Origin: Synechococcales cyanobacterium M55_K2018_004
GTDB taxonomy: Bacteria; Cyanobacteriota; Cyanobacteriia; Elainellales; Elainellaceae
DNA: 48,472 nt
Reading direction: 5' to 3'
NCBI GenBank assembly: GCA_015295905.1
Contig: DVEB01000087.1
Location: 1 to 48,472 of the forward strand
The notes beneath the pieces were generated by a model. That model had not been told where the DNA came from. It was given only the letters and a program-made list of their open reading frames with translations, and did not search any database. This document shows positions 24,952 to 33,630 of the stretch, one piece after another. The number at the start of each line of letters is the position of its first letter. The first letter of the stretch is position 1. Made by a program: the position numbers and the translations under genes.

Positions 24952-25998
24952 TCAATCGTGAACTCTGCCATCTGGCATGATGGCTCCTGTCAGGCGGGCC
25001 CCCTCCAACTGAGCTTCCCATAAATTGGCCTGTCGTAGGTTTGCATGGCTCAGGTCTGCACCTTTCAGGTTAGTGCCGCTCAGATTTGCCATACTCAGGT
25101 TGGCTCTTCGCAGACTGGCTCTTTGAAGATCCGCTTCATGGAGTGAGGCTTCCCTCAAATCGGCTTCGTTGAGGGTGGCATCACATAGGGTTGCTTTATA
25201 AAAATTTGCACCAATCAGGTTTGTACCAATCAGAATCGTGCCACGGAGATTGGCATGGCTTAAATTTCCCATACACAGATTCGCCATACTCAAATTGGCT
25301 CGACTCAGGTTAGCTCGAAAGAGGGTCGCGCCGATCAAGTTCGCAACGCATAGGACTGCCATGCTGAGATCTGCCTGTCGCAAGTCGGCTTCTCGTAAAT
25401 TTGCTTGACTGAGGGTTGCCTCTCTTAAATCTGCCTGTGTTAAATTTGCGCCGTACAACGTTGCATGGGAAAGGTCTGCTGTATAGAGCCGGGCGGCTCT
25501 TAAATCTGCCCGACTCAGATCGACCTCTTTTAAGTTGGCCATGCAACAATCTGCGTGAGTCAGAGTGGCATGGCTAAGATTAGAGCCTTCTAAGGTGGCC
25601 TCCCGCAACTGTGCTTCCCGCAAGTCGGCCATACAGAGAGTTGCTGTTCTGAGAGTGGTCAGGCGCAGGTCGGCGCCGCCCAAATCAGCCTCGCGCAGGT
25701 CGCTGCCGAGAAGATTTGCTTCACTCAGGTTTGCCTCGCGCAGGTCTGCTGTGTAGAGAATGGCCTCCTTAAGGTTGGCACGGCGCAGATCGGCGCGGCG
25801 CAGGTTGGCCATGCAAAAGTCCGCTTGGTCGAGCAGACCTTCCCGCAAATCTGCCTGTTGTAAGGTCACTTCTCGCAGGTTGGCTCCATCGAGGGGTGCT
25901 CGCCATAGCTCAGGATTGGTTTCAGTGTGGACTTGCCGCCACTGGTTCCAAGCTGATGGGCCTTGCTTGAGTAGAGCCACATGATCCGGATTTGCCAT
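24952..25998 (-). CDS. Pentapeptide-repeat protein
   Basis: 348 aa. After about 38 residues of non-repeat N-terminus (MANPDHVALLKQGPSAWNQW, ...) nearly the whole chain is tandem A(D/N)LxX pentapeptides. Such chains fold into a right-handed quadrilateral beta-helix. Repeats such as LCMANL and LSMANL recur. The C-terminal cap ends GAIMPDGRVHD, a common ending of cyanobacterial pentapeptide proteins. No signal peptide, so probably cytosolic. Function is unknown; some relatives mimic DNA and bind gyrase, but there is no specific sign of that here. A single gene ending in a strong palindrome. Confidence 0.93.
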   Translation of the reverse strand: MANPDHVALLKQGPSAWNQWRQVHTETNPELWRAPLDGANLREVTLQQADLREGLLDQADFCMANLRRADLRRANLKEAILYTADLREANLSEANLLGSDLREADLGGADLRLTTLRTATLCMADLREAQLREATLEGSNLSHATLTHADCCMANLKEVDLSRADLRAARLYTADLSHATLYGANLTQADLREATLSQANLREADLRQADLSMAVLCVANLIGATLFRANLSRANLSMANLCMGNLSHANLRGTILIGTNLIGANFYKATLCDATLNEADLREASLHEADLQRASLRRANLSMANLSGTNLKGADLSHANLRQANLWEAQLEGARLTGAIMPDGRVHD

Positions 25999-26053
25999 CT
26001 ATCGCTAACCTTGACTCAGTCCAGATGGGATAGCGTAATAAACCGCTTCGATA

Positions 26054-26080
26054 CAAAAGGCTGGGCTGAAAGGCCTTTTG
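26054..26080 (-). terminator. Possible terminator of the tenA-ATPase pair
   Basis: CAAAAGGC and GCCTTTTG (8-bp stem) with an 11-nt loop, about 170 nt beyond the ATPase stop codon on the minus strand. On the plus strand it is followed by GTTTTG, so it may work in either direction. Weak. Confidence 0.35.
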
Positions 26081-26252
26081 GTTTTGATCTCAATACTTCA
26101 GGAAGCGTTCGATGCACGTTTAATTATGGGTAGTATTCCCAAAATGTGAAGAAAATCTATCTTTAGAAGGAGAAAATTACTGAGGCCGGGGGGCTGCTTG
26201 GCGAAGAGGGGAAGCGATGAGAGTCGGACTAGTTTAACGTCTTTCTCACCCC

Positions 26253-28127
26253 TCAGACGAACTGATGAACTGCAAACGAGCGTAATCGGTTCAGCGCAGC
26301 GGCTAATTCTAGTGAGCGGAAGCAACTGAGATCTCCCTGGGGAAAGGGGGTGAGACCATCGAATCCCTGCTCTTCGAGATCGGCAATGACGGCATCCAGA
26401 ATTTCGCTCAAGGAGCGGCGACCATCCAGATAGTGGTGTTGCAGGTGGGCGATCGCTGCTCCAATGGCCTGCAGTTGTCCTACTTCGACCAGTTGTTCTA
26501 CGGCTGCAAGGTCAATCACTTCAGTCCCAAACACCAGTTCATTCACATTGCGGACTTTCAGTTTGGGGCCGCGATCGGCAGGGCGGTAGCTGGCAATGTC
26601 TTCAGCGTTGCTGGAAGTATCTTCCTCCTGCCAGCGATCGCCACCATCAGAACGGCCTGTGCGAGGGTAGGGATGGGAACGGCAGTCTTGCGGCCAGTGC
26701 CCTCTAGGGGCACGATCGCGGCCCCAGCGCTGCCGCCCTTCCGGAGGAGAGTCCAGTCGTTTGGGCAGGGGAATGCGGTCGGTGATGTCGCCAAAATCAT
26801 CTCCCCCTTCAGGGACGCGGTCAGTGCTGTACTGTGTGGCGATCGCCCTAGCCTGCGCCGTCACGTCCGAGGGTTCGTAGTCGGTCATGGCGATCACTAT
26901 ATCTGCCACATCGAAATAATCGCCACTACCGCCCATAACCAACACCGTGGAAACGGAGTAGTCGCGGTAGAGCAGGCGAATTTTGTCGATGAAGGGGGTG
27001 ATGGGTTCCTTGTCTTTGGCAATGAGGGCCTGCATGCGGCGATCGCGGATCATAAAGTTAGTGGCAGACGTGTCCTCATCCACCAGCAGCACTGTTGCGT
27101 CGGCTTCCAGCGCTTCGATGATGCTGGCAGCCTGGGAGGTGCTGCCACTGGCATTTTCGGTGCAAAAGTAGGTGGTGGAGCGCCCTTGCGGCAAGTGATT
27201 GATGAAAGGAGAAATATCGACCCCAGCGATGCTGCGCCCGTCTTCGGCACGAATTTTGACGGCTCCGGGGTCAGTCACAAGCTGTTCGCGTCCGTCGCCG
27301 GGGATGTGGTTATAGATACCGAGGGCGATCGCCTCTAGCAAGGTTGATTTGCCGTGGTAGCCCCCGCCAACGATCAGCGTGACGCCAGTGGGAATGCCCA
27401 TGCCAGCAATCTTGCCTTGGTTGGGACGATCAAACTCGACCTGGAGGGAGGGGGGAGAGTGGAAGGGGAACGCTCCTTGCTTGAGGGGGGCATCATCGAC
27501 TCCACTCTGGCGAGGCAGGATGGCTCCATTGGGGATGAAGCTGACCAAGTTGTGCGTGGGCAATTGCGATCGCAACCAATCAGCATCTTCCACCACCTCA
27601 ACATGGTGTTGGATGGCCTTGGCGTTGAGGCTGGCGTACTTCAGGGCGGCGTCCACGATATCGGGCAAGTCCTGACAGAGCAGTTCAGCGGCCTGTCGTC
27701 CCAGGATAGTGCGTCCGCGTGCCGGTAGGCCAACAGTGAAGCGGGCTTCAACTTCCTGGTCGTTGACCCAGATGGCACTGCGTTCCAGCACTTGTTGACC
27801 GGGGTGGGCGATCGCAATCAGGCCGCTCTTCCCACTGCCCCGTTTTTCGGACAGCCTGCTGGCGACTTGTTCAAACTGGCGGTTCAGGTAGTCCCGCAGA
27901 GCAATGGCGCGGCTACGGGAGTGGTAGAGTCCCAGTGGAAATCCGGCCTTTGATTGCGGTACCTTCACCCGTAGCCGGCTAGGGGCTGCAAACGGATCGC
28001 CCTGGACATGATCAATAATCAGAGTAAAGTCGGGAAACTGATAGCCACCCTGGATATCTTTATAGGCTTTGTAGCTAAGTCCATCCAACTGGAGCAGACG
28101 TTGGTAGAGTCTCTGGGACGTGGTCAT
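26253..28127 (-). CDS. Predicted ATPase of the ABC class (COG3044-type)
   Basis: 624 aa, soluble. Walker A in GGGYHGKSTLLEAI, a Walker B-like VLLVDEDTSATNFMI, and the ABC-class-specific SFIPNGAILPRQSG and FINHLPQGRSTTYFCTENASGSTS (signature-like) stretches. These match a family of stand-alone ABC-fold ATPases without transporter domains, of unknown role. Residues about 475-530 form an Arg/Pro/Asp-rich insertion (PEGRQRWGRDRAPRGHWPQD...) that looks disordered. The start overlaps the stop of the upstream TenA-like gene by 4 nt (28124-28127), so the two are translationally coupled and probably act together. Confidence 0.88.
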   Translation of the reverse strand: MTTSQRLYQRLLQLDGLSYKAYKDIQGGYQFPDFTLIIDHVQGDPFAAPSRLRVKVPQSKAGFPLGLYHSRSRAIALRDYLNRQFEQVASRLSEKRGSGKSGLIAIAHPGQQVLERSAIWVNDQEVEARFTVGLPARGRTILGRQAAELLCQDLPDIVDAALKYASLNAKAIQHHVEVVEDADWLRSQLPTHNLVSFIPNGAILPRQSGVDDAPLKQGAFPFHSPPSLQVEFDRPNQGKIAGMGIPTGVTLIVGGGYHGKSTLLEAIALGIYNHIPGDGREQLVTDPGAVKIRAEDGRSIAGVDISPFINHLPQGRSTTYFCTENASGSTSQAASIIEALEADATVLLVDEDTSATNFMIRDRRMQALIAKDKEPITPFIDKIRLLYRDYSVSTVLVMGGSGDYFDVADIVIAMTDYEPSDVTAQARAIATQYSTDRVPEGGDDFGDITDRIPLPKRLDSPPEGRQRWGRDRAPRGHWPQDCRSHPYPRTGRSDGGDRWQEEDTSSNAEDIASYRPADRGPKLKVRNVNELVFGTEVIDLAAVEQLVEVGQLQAIGAAIAHLQHHYLDGRRSLSEILDAVIADLEEQGFDGLTPFPQGDLSCFRSLELAAALNRLRSFAVHQFV

Positions 28128-28753
28128 GGTCCTTCAGCGTTAAACGCCATTTGCCAGAATTCCTTTTCCAACTGAGCCACCGTCTGAAAGGCTTGTTCTG
28201 CCTGCTGTTGCACTGCTTCAGGCGCCACTTGCAACGCATCGTCTGCTTGCTGCGCCAATAGCTGAACATAGACTGTAAAGCCTGGATTGCCCCAACGGTC
28301 GGCAAACTCGTCGTAGGGAGGAGTCATAGCACCAGGGAGTTGCCAGCCTTGGTTGTAGGCATACTCGATCGCCCAGAAAGCAGTGGCCTGCACGGCGTAG
28401 GGTTGTTCCGCCAGCTCTGCCATAAACTGACAGTAGGTCTCACAGGTAGGTTGTTTGGCCGTATTGAGAGTGAGCGATCGCTCCTCAGCTTTTTCGCGGA
28501 ACCAGTTTAGTTCTGCTTTTATGGCCCCTAGCCCTGCCAGTAGCGTGTCAAAGTGCTCGACGGGCGACGCTGCCAGCAGACGAGCGGCCAGACGGGTGAA
28601 ATCCACTACAAACAGGTAATCCTGCACTAGCCAGGTGTTGAACTGGGAGGGCCTGATTTCCCCGGTCTTGCACTGTTGCAAGAAGGGATGGACAGTGGCC
28701 TCTTGCCAAAGCTGGGGGTATTTTTGCAGGAGTTGCGCGCAGGTGAGGGACAT
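28124..28753 (-). CDS. TenA-family protein, TenA_E type (aminopyrimidine salvage)
   Basis: 209 aa from ATG 28753 (MSLTCAQLLQKYPQLW); ATG 28762 is also possible. All-helical heme-oxygenase-like fold of the TenA/THI-4 family, with ATVHPFLQQCKTGEI, FNTWLVQDYLFVVDFTRL and QATAFWAIEYAYNQGW. The segment that in TenA_C enzymes carries the catalytic Cys reads PYAVQATAFWAIEYAYNQ. It has no Cys and has the Glu typical of TenA_E proteins, which are linked to amino-HMP salvage from degraded thiamin. The stop overlaps the start of the ABC-class ATPase gene. Confidence 0.85.
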   Translation of the reverse strand: MSLTCAQLLQKYPQLWQEATVHPFLQQCKTGEIRPSQFNTWLVQDYLFVVDFTRLAARLLAASPVEHFDTLLAGLGAIKAELNWFREKAEERSLTLNTAKQPTCETYCQFMAELAEQPYAVQATAFWAIEYAYNQGWQLPGAMTPPYDEFADRWGNPGFTVYVQLLAQQADDALQVAPEAVQQQAEQAFQTVAQLEKEFWQMAFNAEGP

Positions 28754-28877
28754 AGGAGGCATGAACAACGTAGTAGGATTCTGCCGAAGGCTTTTTGGAA
28801 GAGGATTTGCAAGGTCAAAGACGCTGCAAAATCAAAGACGCTGAAAAAAAATTGAGTCCTTCACTATTGGGTACTTT

Positions 28878-28956
28878 AACCTGAATTCAGGATAAGCTGA
28901 AACCCTTGATCTTCCGTGCGCGGCGCTCCAAACCCCGTTTCACCCGAACTGACGTT
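28878..28956 (+). mobile_element. Element P, copy G (internal deletion)
   Basis: 79 bp. Left end AACCTGAATTCAGGATAAGC and the 5' arm of hairpin 1 up to GTGCGCGGCG are joined directly to the 3' part of hairpin 2 (CTCCAAACCCC), then the right end CCCGAACTGACGTT. The break lies between the two hairpin apexes, as expected from a slippage deletion. Located between the M16 and TenA genes. Confidence 0.8.
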
Positions 28957-28982
28957 CCTTGAACGAACTGAACGCTCTAGTC

Positions 28983-30491
28983 CTAAGTGTTTTTAGGATC
29001 AGGTGGGATGGTGATGTCGATGGGAATAACGGGTTGGCCGGGCTTCAGCGTACTTAAACTGGGAGTAATTGCAGCATTATTGCCAACAACCAAGGTCACC
29101 AGATGTTCGGGCTTGAGATGGCGCTGGGCAGCCCGCTGAATATCGGCGGGTGTGGTGGCTTCGACTTCACGCCGATAGCGAAAGATGAAATCGCGTGGGT
29201 AGTCGTAGTATTCGTAGCGCATCATGCGAGACAGCGTTTGTCCGGGGGTCTGGAAATTGAAGACAAATTGGTTGAGAACGGCTTCCTTAGCCTGCTGAAG
29301 CTCCTCGTCGGTAATCGGAGTAGTGCGGACTTTCTGGATCTCTGCCAGGACAGATTGAATAAAGGGGACAGTGGCTTCAGAGCGGGTCTGCCCACCACTG
29401 ACAAAAACTCCAGGATAGTCAAAGCGAGGACTCCAGTAGGCATAGACGACGTAGGCAAGCCCTTGGCGCGATCGCACCTCATTTACCAACCTGCCGCCAA
29501 AGCCATTGAGAACTTCATTCATGACCGCAAGGGGAGTGTAGTCCTCGTCCTTCAGTTTGCCACCCAGATGGCCGATTTGGATGTAACTCTGCGTCAGTTG
29601 GGGTTGGTCAACGAGAAAGACACCACTCGTTTTGGCCTGACGAACTTCAGGAAGAGCAGCAAATCCAGGTTTTTCAACATTGGGATCGGCCTGCCAGTCG
29701 CCCAATTTCCGTTCTATCAGTTGACGCATCTGAGCACTGTCAAAGTCGCCCACAATTCCCAACAGCATGTTGTTAGGTTGGAAGTATTTTTGATGGAAAT
29801 TGACCAAATCGCTGCGAGAGATGCGATCAAGGGTGGTGTATTCCACCGTGCGGGCATAGGGACTATCCGCACCGTAGATCAGTTTTTGAAACTCGCGCCC
29901 CGAAATATCGTCGGGGCTGTCGTTGCGACGGGCGATCCCTCCCCGCAGTTGGGTCTTCACCAGGTCAATTTTGTCCTGGGGGAAGGCTGGTTGGCGAATG
30001 ACTTCGGCAAATAGGCCAAAAATTTCGTCTAAATCCTCGCTGAGACCACTGAAGCCAGCGCTGCCAACCGCCGTGTCGATACCGGTTTCAACCGATGCAG
30101 CCCGCTGTTCCAGCAGACGATTGAGCTCCTCGCCGGGGTGCTGCTGACTGCCACCACTCCGCATCACGACTCCAGTAATTGTTGCCAGTCCAGTCTTTTC
30201 TGCAGGTTCCAGGCGAACACCCGTGCGAATCATCGCGGAACCACTGACTAGCGGCAGTTCGTGGTCTTCGACGAGGTAGACCACTAGACCGTTGGAGAGT
30301 TTAAAGCGAGTGTAGTCTGGCAGCTTGATCTCTGGCAGGGGTGGAAAGGTGAGTTGGTCGTAATGACGGGCAACTGCCGCCTGCGCTGGCATTGGACTCC
30401 AGCCATTGAGCAGCAACACTAGACTGGAAACCAGTGCAGTGAGCCATACCCACTTGATGCGACGTTGACCAACCATCTGACCCCATTGCAT
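28983..30491 (-). CDS. M16-family protein lacking the zinc motif (non-catalytic subunit type)
   Basis: 502 aa with an N-terminal membrane anchor or signal (LTALVSSLVLLLNGWSPMPA) and two M16 halves: FKLSNGLVVYLVEDHELPLV, GLATITGVVMRSGGS, and the C-terminal NEVRSRQGLAYVVYAYW. At the position where catalytic M16 peptidases have HxxEH, this protein reads RSGGSQQHPGEELNRLLE, with no such motif. The C-terminal R/Y substrate-binding motif is present. It is therefore probably the non-catalytic partner of a two-subunit periplasmic processing peptidase. The catalytic gene usually lies next to it, but here the neighbour is a ferredoxin, so the partner is encoded elsewhere. Confidence 0.88.
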   Translation of the reverse strand: MQWGQMVGQRRIKWVWLTALVSSLVLLLNGWSPMPAQAAVARHYDQLTFPPLPEIKLPDYTRFKLSNGLVVYLVEDHELPLVSGSAMIRTGVRLEPAEKTGLATITGVVMRSGGSQQHPGEELNRLLEQRAASVETGIDTAVGSAGFSGLSEDLDEIFGLFAEVIRQPAFPQDKIDLVKTQLRGGIARRNDSPDDISGREFQKLIYGADSPYARTVEYTTLDRISRSDLVNFHQKYFQPNNMLLGIVGDFDSAQMRQLIERKLGDWQADPNVEKPGFAALPEVRQAKTSGVFLVDQPQLTQSYIQIGHLGGKLKDEDYTPLAVMNEVLNGFGGRLVNEVRSRQGLAYVVYAYWSPRFDYPGVFVSGGQTRSEATVPFIQSVLAEIQKVRTTPITDEELQQAKEAVLNQFVFNFQTPGQTLSRMMRYEYYDYPRDFIFRYRREVEATTPADIQRAAQRHLKPEHLVTLVVGNNAAITPSLSTLKPGQPVIPIDITIPPDPKNT

Positions 30492-30753
30492 TGTTTTGAA
30501 CTCCTGTCGCTGTGTTGAACGCTATCAATACGCTGATCTGAAATCTTGGCCGACATCAAGAACGAAACCTCTTCTCCTCAGACGTGAGTTGAAACGCCTG
30601 GTGAAGGGATGGTATCGCGCGCGTCTGATGCAGAGAAATCAACTTTTCAAACAACCTCATTAGACGCAACCAATGCGTATAAGAGTTCCAGTGGTCGAAA
30701 TTGGACAGCGATCGCCACAAAACACCACAAAACCAGAACCCCCTCAGCCATCT

Positions 30754-30981
30754 CTACTGCGGCGTTTGCTGTAACTCAGGTCGCTCTTCTGGAACGATCG
30801 CCCCCTCAACCGGACAGACCGAAATGCAAATTCCACAATCGATGCAGGTGGCAAAGTCAATCCAATACCAGTCGGTTCCTTTGGTATTTTTGCCAGGGCC
30901 AGGATGAATACAGGCGACGGGGCAGGCATCAACGCAGTCGGCAATGCCCTCGCAGGTATTGGTCACAATCGTATGAGGCAT
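30754..30981 (-). CDS. Seven-iron-type ferredoxin
   Basis: 75 aa. Motif 1 is C10-x5-C16-x3-C20-P with C24; motif 2 is C46-x2-C49-x2-C52-x3-C56-P. Motif 2 with C24 fits a 4Fe-4S centre. Motif 1 is missing the second Cys of the usual CxxCxxC, as in seven-iron ferredoxins that hold a 3Fe-4S centre. A small soluble electron carrier; partner enzyme unknown. A single gene between the M16 gene and a divergent TPR gene. Often misnamed as a pyruvate or indolepyruvate oxidoreductase subunit. Confidence 0.9.
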   Translation of the reverse strand: MPHTIVTNTCEGIADCVDACPVACIHPGPGKNTKGTDWYWIDFATCIDCGICISVCPVEGAIVPEERPELQQTPQ

Positions 30982-31123
30982 AGGGGTTTTGCTCCATCAG
31001 GTTGGCTCAGTCAGGACGGGAAATTACCCAAAAAGTCCACTTCTTAGCCTAACGGATCTTGGTTCTCCTCGCCGTTTGGGAAAAACCCAGTCAGCCATTC
31101 TGATTTTGGACCGCTTGGGCCTC

Positions 31124-31166
31124 TAGTGTGGTTTTAGCCCATCTGTGGCGGGCTAAAACCACACTA
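31124..31166. repeat. Palindrome (TAGTGTGGT family), copy 3
   Basis: Perfect 17-nt arms TAGTGTGGTTTTAGCCC and GGGCTAAAACCACACTA around a 9-nt loop, followed by a second partial copy AACCACACTATA (31171-31182). The arm start TAGTGTGGT is shared with the repeats at 10828 and 24881. Confidence 0.7.
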
Positions 31167-31181
31167 TAAAAACCACACTAT

Positions 31182-31222
31182 AAGTGGGATATTCGCACCA
31201 CGTGAGTGCAAATATCTCACTT
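31182..31222. repeat. Imperfect inverted repeat
   Basis: AAGTGGGATATTCGCAC and GTGCAAATATCTCACTT pair with two mismatches around a short loop containing ACGTGA. It is directly upstream of the TPR gene and could be a regulator site or part of the adjacent repeat. Confidence 0.45.
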
Positions 31223-31309
31223 CATCATTTTCATCCTGAGACTTGTTTTAGCGATGCACTCTGGTAGGGTTTGGAGTTTGGATGTGGAAAACTCTGCCGC
31301 CAGGTAACC

Positions 31310-32275
31310 ATGAATGCAATCGAGCATTTTTGCCGATCCGTCGCCCTATCGTCTAAGCTATCAGAGAAACGTTTACAACCCCTGAGATTCGTAACTGTGC
31401 TAAAGCGCTTTCCTCTCATTGTTCTACCGCTCCTGGTTGGTGTTTGGGGAATTGCCCGACCGGTAGTCGCCCAGGCGGTTATCCCTCCAGTTTTGCAACT
31501 GGACCCAAGACGGTTAGAGCAAGAAGGCTTGACTCTGGCCCAGGAAGCAGCTCAATTGGCCCAGTTTCAGCAGTACGAGATGGCACTGGCACGGGCGCAA
31601 TTGGCGTCGCAACTGATTCCCCGCAACCCTCAGATCTGGGCATTGTTAGGGAGCTTATATTTGCAAGTTGATCAGTATCGTCAGGGGGTCAATGCATTGC
31701 AGCAAGCGCGATCGCTCGATCGCAACAATCCCGCTCTCCTGTTTGCGTTGGGGACGGCTTACTTTCGGTTAGAGGACTATAACCAAGCCATCTCCTACCT
31801 TCAGCAGGGCATTCGTCTGAAAAGTGATGAACCTGGTGCCTTTTTTGATCTGGGCAACGCTTACTACATGCTGAAGCGCTACGAAGAAGCAATTCGTAGC
31901 TATGAGCGAGCAGTGCGTCTGGATGCTAAGTTCTGGCCCGCAGTGAACAATATTGGCCTGGTGCTGTACGAGCAGGGCAATGTGGATGGTGCTCTAGAGC
32001 GCTGGCGAACCGCTGCCCAGATCGACGCGCAGCAGGCCGAACCGCAACTGGCGATCGCCGTTGCCCTCTATACCCGTGGACAGCAGGAGGAGGCCCTGCG
32101 CCTCGGGGAAGCTGCTCTGCGGCTGGATGACCGCTACGCCGACCCAGAGTTTTTGAAGGAAAATTTGTGGGGCGATCGCCTCCTTGCTGAAGCGCGGACG
32201 TTTTTGCAATTACCGAAGATCCGGGAGGTTCTGGCAAGAATTGGGCAGAACCAAGTGGGTGCACCCCAACGATGA
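31310..32275 (+). CDS. TPR-repeat protein, probably exported or membrane-anchored
   Basis: 321 aa from ATG 31310. A Lys/Arg-rich start and a hydrophobic stretch at about 33-48 (PLIVLPLLVGVWGIA), then a Pro/Val-rich site ARPVVAQAV that looks like a signal peptidase site. Residues 70-270 are classic TPRs: MALARAQLASQLIPRNPQIW, PALLFALGTAYFRLEDYNQA, PGAFFDLGNAYYMLKRYEEA, and WPAVNNIGLVLYEQGNVDGA. No enzymatic motif; probably an adaptor. It is convergent with the GHL10 gene, with element P in between. Confidence 0.88.
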   Translation: MNAIEHFCRSVALSSKLSEKRLQPLRFVTVLKRFPLIVLPLLVGVWGIARPVVAQAVIPPVLQLDPRRLEQEGLTLAQEAAQLAQFQQYEMALARAQLASQLIPRNPQIWALLGSLYLQVDQYRQGVNALQQARSLDRNNPALLFALGTAYFRLEDYNQAISYLQQGIRLKSDEPGAFFDLGNAYYMLKRYEEAIRSYERAVRLDAKFWPAVNNIGLVLYEQGNVDGALERWRTAAQIDAQQAEPQLAIAVALYTRGQQEEALRLGEAALRLDDRYADPEFLKENLWGDRLLAEARTFLQLPKIREVLARIGQNQVGAPQR

Positions 32276-32300
32276 GGCCAACCGCGATCGGTCTTGTCTG

Positions 32301-32417
32301 AGCATTAAGTAAGCTGAAGGCCTTGATTTTCTCGGTGCGACGCACCCAGAAAATCAAAGGGTTTGGGGCGCTGCCCACCGCGCGGTGCCCAAAATTCGCT
32401 TAGCCCGAACTGACGTT
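32301..32417 (+). mobile_element. Element P, copy H
   Basis: Left end worn (TAAGTAAGCTGAAGG remains). Hairpin 1 pairs CCTTGATTTTCTCGGTGCG with CGCACCCAGAAAATCAAAGG: the stem differs from other copies at several positions, but in matched pairs. Hairpin 2 is weakened. The right end GCTTAGCCCGAACTGACGTT lies inside the GHL10 reading frame and supplies its stop codon. Confidence 0.85.
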
Positions 32418-33605
32418 ATGGGTAACTGTGGGGCGTTGGGCAGGGTGAGGAAACATGGCGTGGAGGGCGGCATCTCGTCCATTCAGAGTTTCGTAAAAGA
32501 AGAAAGACACCCCAGCAAACCGGCGATCGCGCACCGCGTTTAGTTTTGCGGCAATCAAGCGGGTATCGATCGGAGGTTCCTCAATCAGTCCAGTCAGAAT
32601 ACCAACTCCGACAGGAATGTGAGTGCGGGCCTGTTGCACCTCTGGGCGATCGAGTTCCTGAGTGAACGCATCGAGATGGCGACGATAGACCTGCAGGATC
32701 AGTTCTTCCACATAGCCCCGGCGTTCCCAATTGCCCCAGTCCTGCAAAAAGTTTTGATAGGCAAACTCGCGGCTGTTGGGGGAGAGAGCAATAATGCAGT
32801 CACTTTTCCTGGCTTTAACTGTCTCAAACACTTGGGCCATCATTCGAGTCATCTGGTCGGCCCGCCAGCGCATCCACTCCGGGTCTTTGGGATTGCGTGG
32901 GGGTGAGCTGCCGTTGTGGGATCTGCGATAAAGTTGCACAGTCAGCGGGTCGTAGCCCATCTCAATCGGCAAGCCAAAGTGGTCATCGAGTTGGATGCCA
33001 TCAATCTCGTACTCACTCACAATTTCCCCGATCAACCCAACGATGAGCTGCTGCACCTGCGGGTGGAAGGGGTTGAGCCAGACGCGGGGATATTTGCCCT
33101 GCATCCATACGGTGGTGCCATCCTGACGGCGACTGAGCCAGTCTGGGTGACGCAGCGCCAACTCTGAGTCTACCGGGGCCATCAGGCCAAACTCAAACCA
33201 AGGCACGACCGCTAATCCCCGCTGGTGCCCCAGTTGCACCACTTCTTGCAACATATCTCGCTGCTGAAAGCCAGGGTGTGGATCGACGGGATACCCAGTG
33301 ACCTCGGCAGCAATGTTGCTGGGGTAGAGCGTATAGCCCCAGTTCCAAACCGTAGGATAGACGGTGTTGAAGTTCAGTCGGGCTAGGCGGTGCAGGGCGC
33401 GATCGAGGTGGCGACGGGAGAATAGAACATCGCTGTCGATGTTGGTCAGCCAAACTCCCCGGAGTTCGGGAGATGAGGTCTGAGCGGTGGCAAGCAAGGG
33501 AGAGCGGAGGGACAAGGCGATCGCCACTCCCAGAAAAAGGCCCAGCAGCATGGAGAGACATCGTCTGGGTGATTTACAAATGCTTTGCAGGCGTTTAGGG
33601 TTCAC
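32400..33605 (-). CDS. Glycoside hydrolase-like protein (GHL10/YngK-type)
   Basis: 401 aa with a signal peptide or anchor (LSMLLGLFLGVAIALSL, mature part after ATAQ). A TIM-barrel domain of the GHL10 family (PF02638 type): ELRGVWLTNIDSDVLFSRR, LNFNTVYPTVWNWGYTLYPS, LAVVPWFEFGLMAP, VWLNPFHPQVQQLIVGLIGE, EIDGIQLDDHFGLP, IALSPNSREFAYQNF. The Asp pair in IQLDDHFG is the likely active-site region. Such enzymes act on cell-wall or extracellular glycans; substrate uncertain. The last five codons and TAA (AAC GTC AGT TCG GGC TAA) are the terminal repeat of element P, so the natural C-terminus was replaced by an insertion. Confidence 0.88.
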   Translation of the reverse strand: MNPKRLQSICKSPRRCLSMLLGLFLGVAIALSLRSPLLATAQTSSPELRGVWLTNIDSDVLFSRRHLDRALHRLARLNFNTVYPTVWNWGYTLYPSNIAAEVTGYPVDPHPGFQQRDMLQEVVQLGHQRGLAVVPWFEFGLMAPVDSELALRHPDWLSRRQDGTTVWMQGKYPRVWLNPFHPQVQQLIVGLIGEIVSEYEIDGIQLDDHFGLPIEMGYDPLTVQLYRRSHNGSSPPRNPKDPEWMRWRADQMTRMMAQVFETVKARKSDCIIALSPNSREFAYQNFLQDWGNWERRGYVEELILQVYRRHLDAFTQELDRPEVQQARTHIPVGVGILTGLIEEPPIDTRLIAAKLNAVRDRRFAGVSFFFYETLNGRDAALHAMFPHPAQRPTVTHNVSSG

Positions 33606-33630
33606 AACATTTGCGAGTAGAAGGTTTGTA

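Noticed and set aside
24952-25998. Periodic repeated DNA that might be taken for a CRISPR or satellite array
   Set aside because: The periodicity is the 15-bp codon pattern of pentapeptide repeats in one open frame; repeat units are not identical and there are no spacers.
26433-27338. 301-codon open frame on the plus strand
   Set aside because: Fully antisense to the ABC-class ATPase gene, whose Walker motifs and overlap with the TenA gene make it the real one.
29103-30014. 303-codon open frame on the plus strand
   Set aside because: Fully antisense to the M16 gene; composition is that of a shadow frame of a GC-rich gene and it has no recognisable domain or start signal.
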